64,000 nt of DNA from Cordia subcordata (taxonomy: Eukaryota > Streptophyta > Magnoliopsida > Boraginales > Cordiaceae). The notes beneath the pieces are model-generated. The model did no database searches, was not told the DNA's origin, and was given only the letters and a program-made list of their open reading frames with translations. Shown here in pieces: positions 49,401-60,500 of this stretch; position 1 is the first letter of the stretch; each line of letters begins with the position of its first letter. Location: NCBI GenBank assembly GCA_028554755.1, contig JAPTOF010000006.1:6876501-6940500 (forward strand), in the 5' to 3' direction. Position numbers and translations under genes: made by a program.

Positions 49401-52101
49401 CGGAACCACCATTTTCTATCCACCAAACAAAGCATCAAAGTTCAAGTATCAGATCCATTATCTGGGCAAAGCGCAGAAAGAATGAGACAAACAACTTATA
49501 TTTTGTAAAATCTAACCATGAGATAGAATAATAAATGGCATAGAAAATTTCATTCGATAAAATCTAACCATGAGAATTGAAGAATCATGCTGCAAGAGAT
49601 GAATGGCCCTGCACAGCTGGACACCATCTCGAAGATCTTCAAATAGATCTGTCACCCTGAATTCATACTCAGTGAGAGGGATCTGTAATAAGAAATCATT
49701 TTGGCAAATGGTCAATTCTAGAGTATAAGGTCCCTGCGAACAGTTACATGAAGGCTCAAAGAACATCATAATTAGTAAAGCAAAGATTGAGCCTCATTTG
49801 TAAAAGAGACCTAATAGGCGCTACCAGAATTTCCACTCAAATTAAGCAACCAGCAACAGATGTCCATTAAAAATTAACAGTACCACAAGGATAGTTCAAC
49901 CTGCTTACCTGTTGGTAACTCACTTTATATCCTATAATCACCAAATGTGCGACAATATTACCTTCCCCATGCATCACATCCGATGATAAGAAATCTATTT
50001 GAGCCCACAAATGAAGAAAAGTCAAGTCATGAACAGGTAAACAAGGATTGCATACACACTGCCAAAATGCAGACTTTTATCAATTACCATTGATGAGTTG
50101 ACGGCTTGACTTGATATTAGACTGTAAAGAGAACACTAAAGGTGATCCCCCATCTAATCCATCAATACCATGTTTGAGTGGTAGACTACTCTGAGATTTG
50201 GCTCTATCAAGTATGAGAACTAGCAACAGAAATCTCTTCAAGATGACATTTCCCAATTTCTCAAAGTAACCAGGTCTGTATAAGCCCTCAACCAACTTGT
50301 TATAGGAGTAGATCTTAGCTAGACCAGCATGCGAGAAAAACTGCTTCTCAATTACTATCCTCAAGAATGCGATTTCCTGCTCAGAGTTGACATCTCCATT
50401 TGGCAACAAGGAGTCGCCACCCAACACAATGTACAATCCGATCCGGAGCCAAATAGGGTTACAGCTCATAAGGATTTTTATAGCTTTCTCCTTCATGCCT
50501 ACATCAGTGACTATGGGGCAATGTGGCCTCATTTTCAATCGACCCTCATCAATACTCTGAAAATAGACCGGAAGACAAGAAAATATTAGTGGAATTGATA
50601 CAAGAAACTAGTATTAGCTTCATAATTTAGACACATCATCAAAATTTTCAAAATTCTGAATAAAAGTTTCTATCTAGTCCCTTGTCTGGCCCAAGAGTAC
50701 AATAATGGAGTTAATTCTTCAATACGAGTAACTTAGTTATCGTGCATTAAGTCTATGAACCCTCAAATGCACGATTCACATCATCTAGAGTTTTGACATA
50801 TATATTAAAAAAAAAAAAAATCCTTTAGGATGATGCTTAACATCTAACGATCATCTAGAAGAGAAACTCATAGACAGATCACAATTCAAAAGCCAAAAAT
50901 GAAATTAGCTTAAGAGAGACCAACTATCAACTATCAGTATTAAATGTATCTCATATTAAAAAAAAAAGGAAGGTGAAATTCCTTTTAGCCCTTTCCTGTT
51001 GTCAAAATAGCATAGAACCTCTTACGTTTTAAAACACACTAATACTCCTAGCTTTTAAAAATTGGGGGTTTTATACAACATTCTTTAAAGCGTTGGGATA
51101 TTAGCAACATTCTTTATAACATAGAAAAGATAGCGAGTTCAAGAGAGGTTTTATGCAACTTTGACAAAACACTATGATAAAAGTGCATTTTACTCAAGAA
51201 AGAATAAACTAGAGAAAACACGAGCTAATGAAACATGTTGATAAGCAAATTATGGTCAGTCACTAATTAGTCATCCAAGTTTCAACCAAAAAAAATAGAG
51301 GTTGACTGATAAATTATAGCTCCAATTGATGAAAAATAAATACAAGACTAAGCTGAAATCTAAAATTACTCAAAATGATCACGAAAGACAAACCTTTGTT
51401 ACTTGAGCCATTGTCTCGAAAATCTCTTTACAGCTCCCTAAGCTCAAGTACACCCTCATTCTCTCCTTCAAATCCTCGAAACTACAAATTTCCTTCAACG
51501 AATCCTTTAATGCCGAAACCATGGAACCCGAGAAGGCCTTCGCCGAGGTCTCCTCATTCCCATTACCCATCCATGACAAACCCCTCTGCCTCTTTGGGCC
51601 ACGCCACGGCCCACCATCAACCCCCACTTCACGGCCCAACCCGCTCTCTCTCTTCCCATTTTCCTTCACCTCAGGCCCACCAAACCGCCCAACCTCCCCC
51701 GTAAACCTCGACACATCACACCCGCAGGAGCTAGGGTTCTCGAACAGGAAATTCAACCACACCGTAAGTGACTTCGCCAGCGATTTCAGAGAATTCTCTT
51801 TCTCAATTTGGGCTTTTCGGGCCGACTTAACCTGCTCTAGCTCGAAAGCCTTTAATCTCCTGGCCGCCTTGGACCGCGCCGCGGACGAAACCGTACCAGC
51901 TCCACCGCCACGATGCGCCGAAGAGAGAGGCGTTTGTCTAGAAGCGGTGAAGTACTTGGACTGAGAATAAGGCGAGAGGCAATTGTTGTTGAAGTTTCGA
52001 AATCTTTTAGGGTTTTTTGGGGTTTTGAAATTGGAGATGTCTTTTAGCAGTGAAGATGACGACGACGACGGAGGATCTGAACGTTGACTTTTAGCCTCCA
52101 T
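40414..52101 (-). CDS. ASPM: ASPM (abnormal spindle) homologue
   Basis: Twenty-one exons from the start at 52101: 51394-52101, 50088-50556, 49909-49994, 49569-49682, 49227-49415, 49062-49127, 48818-48868, 48021-48143, 47813-47929, 46793-46900, 46573-46702, 45777-45905, 45178-45433, 44475-45033, 43773-43950, 43474-43688, 42890-43067, 42597-42808, 41369-41558, 40637-41102, 40414-40525; about 1551 residues. The N-terminal 235 residues are basic and disordered. Next comes the calponin-homology region with YRPGYFEKLGNVILKRF, TEYEFRVTDLFEDLRDGVQLCR and KELILSLLWDMFVHLQ. Then follow about nineteen IQ motifs such as SAIIIQSHFRGWIARR (calmodulin or myosin light chain binding), and a C-terminal armadillo-like region (LLQLLRSVS, ALSTLRNLARYPHLTEVLIDT). 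Animal ASPM focuses spindle poles and plant members bind spindle microtubules; a mitotic role is inferred. The exon 12/13 joint is uncertain: acceptor 45433 keeps the frame, while the better-looking one at 45401 does not. From memory the Arabidopsis relative is At4g21820. Confidence 0.92.
41860..42085. repeat. Two-copy diverged repeat in the ASPM intron between exons 18 and 19
   Basis: The phrases gtattgaagtgagtgagc, taactaggtgag/caactagatgag, gataggtcac/gacgggtcat and aggctcaactctga/agctcaactttga occur twice about 120 bp apart. The wording continues at 41740 (cccacgttggaggggttat), which is common in plant retroelement scraps. A related fragment lies near 55260-55430. Confidence 0.6.
42597..43067 (-). 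repeat. Tandemly duplicated ASPM exon pair, copy A (exons 17-18)
   Basis: Exons 42890-43067 and 42597-42808 encode HCRVWLMRKELLAQKEAV through SIVVIQ, 130 codons. They align over their whole length, with the intervening intron position, to copy B at 43474-43950. In the intron flanks, ccattaagtaataacttccc matches copy B except for the SINE there. The exon 17 donor is GCAAGT, not GT. Confidence 0.88.
43314..43437 (-). mobile_element. Short tRNA-like SINE in an ASPM intron
   Basis: The minus strand has an A box TAGCTCAAGTGG (43414-43425) and a B box GGTTCGGATCCC (43372-43383), then a G-rich stretch and an AAAAAGGAAAGAAAAC tail. The paralogous intron at 42550-42570 lacks these 124 bases and reads straight through aataacttcccaagaaagc, so it serves as the empty site. 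The target duplication is at best 4-5 bases (cactt against catctt). Confidence 0.7.
43474..43950 (-). repeat. Tandemly duplicated ASPM exon pair, copy B (exons 15-16)
   Basis: Exons 43773-43950 and 43474-43688 encode HCRGWLMRKELLAKKEAV through CIVVIQ, 131 codons, about 880 bp upstream (in gene direction) of copy A. Each pair carries several IQ motifs; both begin with AGC CAT TGT CG and end with ATCCAA before the donor, so the unit can be repeated without changing the frame. Confidence 0.88.
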
Positions 52102-53860
52102 TTTGTGTGTGTGTGTTTGAGTGTGTGTTTGTGTGTGAGTTTTCGCATATGGCGAAGAAGAAGGGTCTGAATTTTCTTACTGCTTCGGTTTTGAATTTGA
52201 AATGAGGGCGTAACGGCGCTTTTTTTGAGACGAAAGAAAAATTGGGGTATTATTGTAAAGATGTGTTGTTTTGACTCCACCTTTTTATCTTTTTATTATT
52301 GCATTTTCTTTTTTGTTTTGAAAATTTAAATTTAAAAAATTTATCAAAAAGGTAGATACATCAATATTTCAAGGTCAATTTGGTTCTAAAAGAGTAAGTT
52401 GATAGAAGAAAATATTTGTTTAAAAATATAAAATGTTTTTATATCTAATTATCATATTGGGAAGCATTTTTAGTAAGAGTCTAAAAGAAGAGTAAAAAAT
52501 ATTTTATCACATTTAACATGTGAAAGTATTTTCTCGCCCTTTGAAATTATTCTTTTTAGGTTGACTACAAAAAAAATTTTACTAACTCTTTTATGGTATT
52601 ATTATATGGTAAAAAGCTATTAAAACATTGTTGAAAAGATTACAGCAAACAAATGTTCCCGAAAGCGTTTGATTTAATTACGGATCTTGGGAGGAAATAA
52701 TTAATTTGGGGAGATTTTTCATTCATTTCCCTTGTTTAAATTGGGGGCTTGGGGTAATTAAATTGGGGGATTTTGTAAAACTATTTATTTGGATGATTTT
52801 GTGATCACCCAAATTAAGGTAATTTGAATTAAATAAATACATAATATTATATTGCTCCGCTTATTTCTATGAAGAATTATATTGCTCCGCTTATTTCTAT
52901 GAAGCTACGTTGTTGAAAAAAAACTAATATATTATTACAAATGAGTATCTTATTGATTGTGAATTTTTACAATTTATGCAATGATAAATTATAAATATAT
53001 TTTGTCAAATTAGATTTTTAACAAGTCTTCAAGATTAATAACAATTTGATATTTTTTATAAAATTAAATAATTTTAAAAAGAAAAATCATGAAATAAATA
53101 CATAGATACCTTTTAATCATTTAATCCGTATATTTAGATAAACATACATTAGAACAAATTATGTTCTCCCTAATTGGATGGTTTCTTCTCCAATCGGTTG
53201 TTCGATTTCTGGTATGTAGTGTTAGAAACTATTGGTGTTGGTTACATTTTGTCGATAAAATGAAATATGCTGGTCAACTTTTATCAATGAAATGAAATAT
53301 GAATGCTTTTGATAATGTGTTTTATGTTTAAAATTTATGTTTCAAAGATCTGTTTAAAATTAAACTCAACCTTACACAATCTAAAAGAATAAGATTTAAA
53401 AGAAAATATGAATAATCTCTATTCTTCATTCTTTTTTAAAGATTGAGTAGAGAATATAAAGTGAAAACACAAGACACTTCAACAATTAATGATGATCAAC
53501 TTTTAATATGATCAAAATGTCTTGTGAAAATCTATATTAACCACATCCGAAAACCATCTGATTATTAATACCCAAAATAATTCAAGCGACACAATAATAC
53601 ATGTAGTCTGATTCTAGCAAAGGAGAAGCAACAACATAAGAATAAGGAAGAAAAATACTTCATGGAGGAGGAGGTTGAATCTTTGATGCCTTATAATGTG
53701 AACAAGATTAATCCACTCCAAATCATACTTTCTAACTCAACATTAGGAAGTTCCTACATGACCTTACTAACTATTTCAATACGTAAGTCGTTAAAATTCA
53801 GTTCATAATGAGATCTGGATAATGATAAAAAGAATAAGGACAACTTATCGAGGTTTACTC
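52102..53860. other. ASPM 5' flank and spacer
   Basis: A (TG)n-rich stretch lies at 52105-52140, directly before the ASPM start, probably in its leader. An AACGG core (52212-52216), the heart of the plant M-phase activator element, lies 110 bp upstream of the start. Beyond that the DNA is A/T-rich; a 26-base phrase ending ttatttctatgaag is repeated in tandem at about 52850-52903. No gene seen. Confidence 0.45.
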
Positions 53861-56335
53861 TTTATTAGAGCGTGTTTGGATTGAATTATAAAAAAACTAC
53901 TTAAAGTACTTCTAGCTCTAAGTGGTTTTTTTTTTATTGTTAACTTTAAGTAATTACGTGTTTGAATAAAAGTTGTAGTTATAAAAATAAGTATTTACAT
54001 GTTTGATTAAAATGGGTTAGAAAGTAAGTTATACGGTTAACTATTAAGAACATTAAAATAGAATTTAAAAAGGTAAGTATAAGTTACAAGAGTAAAGATA
54101 TTTTAGTAATAAAAATAAAAAGACAAGGATAAAATAGCAAATGATACTTATTATTTTTTACTTAAAGTCATAAAAAATAAATGTTGGGGTTATAGCACTT
54201 TTTATTTTCTACTTAAAGTCACTTAAAAAAAGTACATTTTTAATTAAAACAAACACTTTTATTAACTTAAATTAGACTTTAAGCAAGTTTGACCAGAAGG
54301 GGAAAAAAAAAAAGCGAAGCCAAATACTCTCTAAATTAGATGATTCAATTAGTTATTTGTGGTAAGATCCAAAAGATATTCTGACGTGGGATAATCTTAA
54401 TCCGCGATGAGGGGGGAGGAGAAAAATGTAAATACTATAATTTTTTTTGAGATTTAGTTGTCATTGAAAAAATATTTTTTATAAGAATTTTTTATAAAAA
54501 AATGCATTTTATTATTAGAAATTTAATATTTAAATAAAAAAAGTAAAACTTGAAAATCATGAAATAGAGTATTGAAACGTTGAAAAGTAAAATGAATAAT
54601 AAACAAACAAACGAAACTAAACTTTGTTCATTTACAAAAAAGCAAAGCAAGTTGTGAGAAGTATTACTTTGTCCAATCTCCAATCGTGGCCTGTTTAAAA
54701 ATGCGAATATTCCTCCATGTGTGCGAAAGCAACTTGCAAAAAAAAAAATCTTGGCACGTAGTTTGCATCACAATCTCCGCCTTCTTTTTTTTTTTTTTTT
54801 TAAACAGAAATGATATTCTTTAAAAATCCCATTAATATAGAGTAAACATCTGACATCCTTGTGTACAATAATAAGAATGTCCATCTCATCAAATCTTACT
54901 CCATCTCTCTCCAAAGTAATGAAAACCCAACTATCTTTTGTTTGAGAGGAGATAAGCTTTTTTTTTAATTATTTTAATATTTATAAACACTTGAATAAGC
55001 ATGGTTAAGCATCCTTGAAATTTTAGTTTGACCTCAACCACTGTTCCTCACAGATGATGCTTCAGTTTCGGTCGTAATGTATAAGATTTTCATGAATTAT
55101 AAGGTGTCATTTCGAAACCAAAATATTAAAGTAACTAATTTGAAACCTTATACAGTAATCTTGCACTTTAGTGACTTTTTTTTCTTATAAATGGACTGTA
55201 TATTCTAATAGCCTTTCTTTTATATTTGACCTAAAACTTGAAATGAAAATTGAGTGCTGATATTGAAGTAAATAAGTTAGCAAGATTAAGAGGACACGTA
55301 GGTTGCACGAGAATGGTTACAGCTAAAGTAAGTCTCAACTTTAATATGATATTAAAATTGATGGGATTCTATTCCAAAATTAATTAGTATTAGGTTGAGC
55401 AACCAATAATCTTATAAAATAACTTCATTTTATTTTATTTTTTCACTTTTCCATACATGTAATATATCAAATATTATAATATAGCATTGGCTCCTCCAAA
55501 TTACCAAGTTGGACTCTACAATGATCTCCCATAGCAAAGATATCACTCTCCTATAAGTGTTTCTTCTTAAAGACTAGTCTTTTGAATTGATATATTTCTT
55601 TAGGCTTGATTTGTAAGAAGACTAGATTAAGTTAGGGTAAATTGTCACACTAATACTTATATACGAGTGTGGTTGCCAAAGATGGAAGGGGAAGTGTAAT
55701 TGCCGAAAATTAAAGGGCAAGTTAATATAGTTGCCAAATATAAAAGGCTATTGTCAAGCTAAGTTTAATATGCTAGTCTGACGTGGCATTAATTCGAATA
55801 AAATAGAATAGTCAAACTCCTACTCTCTTATTAAGAGATTGATCGTTTAAATTAGATTTTTTCCTTAAGTTTTAAAAGACTCTAGTACACATTGCTACAT
55901 GATGATACATTGACCTTTTTTTGGGCTATGATGACACAATAATAATAATCTTTGCCCATTAATAGCCCTTAGCCTTTAACAACAGTTAAAACGTGGGACA
56001 AAGATTGGGTTGCATTTATAATTTGGATAGGTTTTTCCCCTTTAGTGCTTGATTTGTTGTCCATAGTGACTCAAAATTGTTCAAGATTGGTTGATATATC
56101 TTCTTTGAATATAAAACATGCATGTATATCCTTTTTATCACAAAATAAAATTTAAAACCTTGAGATACAACATAAAGAAAAATAAAAATAACAACTCTTG
56201 AGTCACGAAAAGAAGAAAAAAGATGAATTATTAAACCTTAATTAGTTAAACACAAACACGAGTATATGATTGGTGGAATCTTCTCGCCTTAATTGGTTGC
56301 ATTTGATTTTCCTTTCTTCCTAACATTTCCTTTCA
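53861..56335. other. A/T-rich spacer
   Basis: No gene recognised. At 53870-54330 the text cgtgtttggattgaattat ... taaattagactttaagcaag has a loosely inverted layout with repeated ttttattttctacttaaagtca, possibly another decayed MITE. Near 55260-55430 there is a fragment related to the ASPM intron repeat (gatattgaagtaaataagttagc). Confidence 0.35.
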
Positions 56336-57000
56336 CATAAAATACAAAACACAATAAAATATAATGTAAATAATCCCTTCAATTGCACAATAGGAGGATT
56401 CGCAACTTAATTCTTTATATTTTTTGACATAGACAATGTAAACAAGATAATATACTTTATGATCTCTTTCTATTTTTATTTTCTATTTTTCCTTTATTTT
56501 CATGATTCAGTTAAAAAAAAAAGAAAAAAAGGTATTGATATTTGAATTTGATGATCAATAACATAATTTGCGCACATATTACCTGAATAATGTCAATATC
56601 ATAAGTTGAATATGTATTCAATGTCACACCCCGAGCCCAAACCCCAAGCCCGCGAGCAAGACAAATATAATATAAACAATCCCTTAAGTTACACAATAGA
56701 GGGATTTACAACTTAATTCTTTATACTTTTTGACACAAACAATTTGAACAAGATAATATACTTTACGATCTCTCTATTTTTATTTTCTATTTTCCTTTCT
56801 TTTCATGATTTAGTTAAAAAAAAAGCAAAAAAGGTATTGTTATTTGAGTTTGACAATCAATAACATAATTTGTTTACATATTACACGAATAATGTTGAAT
56901 ATCGTCAATATTACAAGTTGCATACGTATTCAATGTCACACCCCTGAACCCACAAGTTGCATACGTATTCAATGTCATGCCCTCGAGCCCGCAAGCGAGA
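56336..57000. repeat. Tandem duplication of an about 320-bp unit with GTCACACCCCGAGCC
   Basis: The first copy (about 56360-56650) and second copy (about 56680-56950) share aatcccttcaattgcacaat, acaagataatatacttta, gatctctttctatttttatt, catgattcagttaaaaaaaa and gtattcaatgtcacacccc. A short third fragment repeats aagttgcatacgtattcaat at 56955-57000. By eye about 85 percent alike. Confidence 0.8.
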
Positions 57001-57529
57001 CTGGTATTGTAAGCCTAACTAATAATTAATTGATAGTTGGGTTTCAAATCAACTGACCTAAAATGATTAATCTAAATAAGTCAACCCACAATCTGCAGGA
57101 TATCACATTCAACATTAACACAATTTATAATACCATTTCTTTTCCATTGTCTTTTATGGCTCGAAAATAACATAATATTTATGATTTTGCATAACAGTAG
57201 CCGATAATCGAAATTTGACTGAATCCAAATAGTGTTTTGATTTAGTTATTTAATATTGCGATATGGTATCGGTTATTAAAATTAAAAAGTGAAATTTTCA
57301 TTAACTTTATTCCTTTTTTTTTTTTTTAATTTGCACATCTTAATATTTACCGAACAACTAAAAACACAATTTTGTTGGTAAAAATACTGTTAATGCAACT
57401 TCAATATTTCATATAATTATTTTCTTCAGTCGGACAATAGCAGTAAAAAAGCGTTGAGCAGTTGTTTTCTCTTTATTATTGAGCCGTTCGACTCAGCAGA
57501 GGACGCCAAGGTGTGTGTGGTGTGTGAAA

Positions 57530-60500
57530 ATGACGAGAATGTCACTGGCCGTGCCGCCGATTAACGCCACCGGCGCCGGAGAGCTGACGTCGGACTGGTG
57601 GGACCAGATCAACGAGTCTGCCCAATGGCAGGACGGGATCTTCTACACGCTTTGCGCTCTCTTCGCTCTCGTCTCCTCCATCGCTCTCGTAATCACTCTT
57701 CTTCTCTCTCCTTCTCTGTCTCCACACACACACGCATACACACCCATATATGTACTGACACGTATATATATAGTGTCATATGTGTCTGTGTGTGTATGTG
57801 AGTGTGTTTATGCATGCATAGTATTGGTATAGTGTCTGCAGTTATGTGATTGTTTAATTAATATGTTTTAGTTTCTGTTCAGATGCTGAGAAAAGGTGAA
57901 ACTTTGTCAATGAATCTTTAAAGCCTAAACTTTTGGAATATTTTGAAGCTTTCTGTGGAACTGTGATTGGTGACTGGTGTAATAGGGTTCTGAGCTTTTG
58001 GATTTCTCAGTAGCATTTGATATCTACTTATTGCTTGAAATGTTCTGAGGAAGGTGTAGAAGAATTAGAGCTTGTTTGGATTGGTTTTTTTCCAAATTGC
58101 GTTTTTTTTCCCTCAAGGTTTTGAAAAAAGTGTTCTTTTTAGAAGCTAAAATTCCTGTCTTTTGAGAAAAGTTGAAATTAAGATTTTTTTAAATCAAATT
58201 TTCGTTTTTCTTGAAATCCAATCTGAATACTTGTTACAAAAAAAAAAAGTGCTTTTTCAGGAAAAAGAAGTGCTTTTCCAAGAAAAAAGCCAATCCAAAC
58301 AGGCGCTTATCTATTTATTTACTTAATTTTGTAATTATGACTCGTGATTTCGTCTCTCTCTCTCTCTCTCATGATTTAACTCTTTGGGAAGAAGAGAATG
58401 TTTCGATTAATTGATTGAAAATATCACTATCTATCTGAAATTTGATTATTGCTTATCTGAACATGAAAAGCCCTTAATGATGTGCGTGTATTTATGTGGA
58501 TTACCTGAGATTCTACAAGTAAAATGATCACGGGATATTAGTTAATTTTTAGTGACGCACTGGATATTTCCAATGTTTCTGATTTAGCCTTTTCTTTTTC
58601 TTGAACCTGAAGCTAGAAAAGATATATCATATAGGTGCAGTCCGGTTTTCAGGTTGCATCCCTCATTCTTGTAGGTAGGTACAATGTAATTAAGTAACCT
58701 GAATATGCTCCCTGAACCAAGGAGGGCGATGTCTTTATTTATTTGCTGAATACGTATGTCGAGGTCAATTCATCATATATGTGCTTGTGAGTTGTGTGTT
58801 ACACACACATGCATATATAGATATAGATAAATTGTTGAATAAGCTATGACCCTCTTTAGTTCGTTCTGTCCATACCTTTTGCATGATAGGTCACCGAGGA
58901 AATGGGAAGAGCACACACACACACACACACTGTATATACATGTATACACAATTATACACACACACACAGAGACACACATATATATACGCTGTAAGCATGT
59001 TCGCAGACATCGGTATATTTGTGTGTCTATATATTTTTTGTGTGTGTATGTTGTTTCTTCTGCTAGTTATGGTCGGTTTTCTTAGTTTAGTGATTATCTT
59101 CTAAGTGATGCCCCTAATGAAATAATGGGTAAGGGAAGTTATATACGGAATCTTAAATATCTTATAGTAGGCAATTACGTGGACCTTTGAAGAAAATATG
59201 CAAATTTACCAAGTTTTTTATATTTTGATGCTGTGCCCTTACCATTGTCCTTTTCTGATTTCTTTGATATAATGGATTATGCTATGTGCCCATAGTCTGC
59301 TTATGTGCTTGAAGCACCTTTTCTTTTCCAAGTGTTGGTCTATAGTTGTGACTGTATGCAATGATGATATGCAGATTCAATTAATAAGGATTGAATCGAG
59401 AGTGCCTGAATTAGGTTGGACAACGCAGAAGGTTTTCCATTTTATGAACTTCCTTGTAAACGGAGGTAAACTACAGTGTTATTTAGAATATTGATAACTC
59501 TATTTCTCGTAGTTTATTAATTGTTCATTTTCATTGTTGCAGTGCGTGCTCTCGAGTTTGGATTTCACAAGCAGGTGTTTCTTTTGCATCCCAAGGTAAC
59601 TTGCCTGCATTATGAAAATGCTTGTTTCATATATATAGCTACTTTACCATTTGTTGCTTGTCAATTGCAAAAACCAAAAATAAAAAAGGGAAAAAAAAGA
59701 AAGAAAGATTAATTCTTTAAATTTGTAGCTGAGGGTTGATTTCCTCTTGCTATTGAAATGCAAAGGAAGTTCCCTCCAGCCCAAAATTATGCTCTCTTGG
59801 TTAATCCAACTTTCTCACGGTGGGAAAGGAACCCTTGGACTTTCTGCAACTACTATCAAGATTGAAATTTATATACAAACACGAAAATGCCTTCTTTCCA
59901 GATTTGAGCTGAAAAATGTAATATAAGTATAAACTGGATGAACATAAGTGTTAATTTTTCAAATATGGCCCTAGTTGTTGGGCATCACAAAAACAGAAAG
60001 TGGGAAGGTAACAATGAGACGGAGGCATTACCAGAATACCTAACTTTCATGCTCTTCTCTTTTCTTTTCCTGATTACAAATGGGTTCTAGTGTTGTATCT
60101 CTCTCGTTATATTGGCTCATATGTTTGAAGCTTGTTAACTTCGTTTCACTCTCTCTCCTTTCATTTATTTGCTTATTGTTAGTATTATTATGATTCTTTT
60201 TCTTTTTGGGTGTGCATCAATTTGAAGAAATTTGCTCTGTACTAGAATTGATGTCCATCTATGTTGGAAAAACAGGTACTAACATTGGCTTTATTGGATC
60301 TTCCTGGACTTATTTTTTTCTCGACATATACACTTCTTGCCTTATTTTGGGCAGAGATATATCATCAGGTAAGTGGTTCGAGAAATCAGATGCTTGTGAA
60401 TGCAGTTCTTTTCTGAAATATGAGGCTGTACTAACCTTTTCAATCAATATGCAGGCTAGAAGTTTGCCAACAGATAAGCACAGAATCCACTATGGCTCAA

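Noticed and set aside
51375..51964. Plus-strand open frames of 109 and 147 codons opposite ASPM exon 1
   Set aside because: Antisense to the GC-richer first exon; Pro/Ser-rich by base composition.
55260..55430. Separate retroelement gene fragment
   Set aside because: Only short phrases are shared with the ASPM intron repeat; no coding motif supports a retroelement gene.
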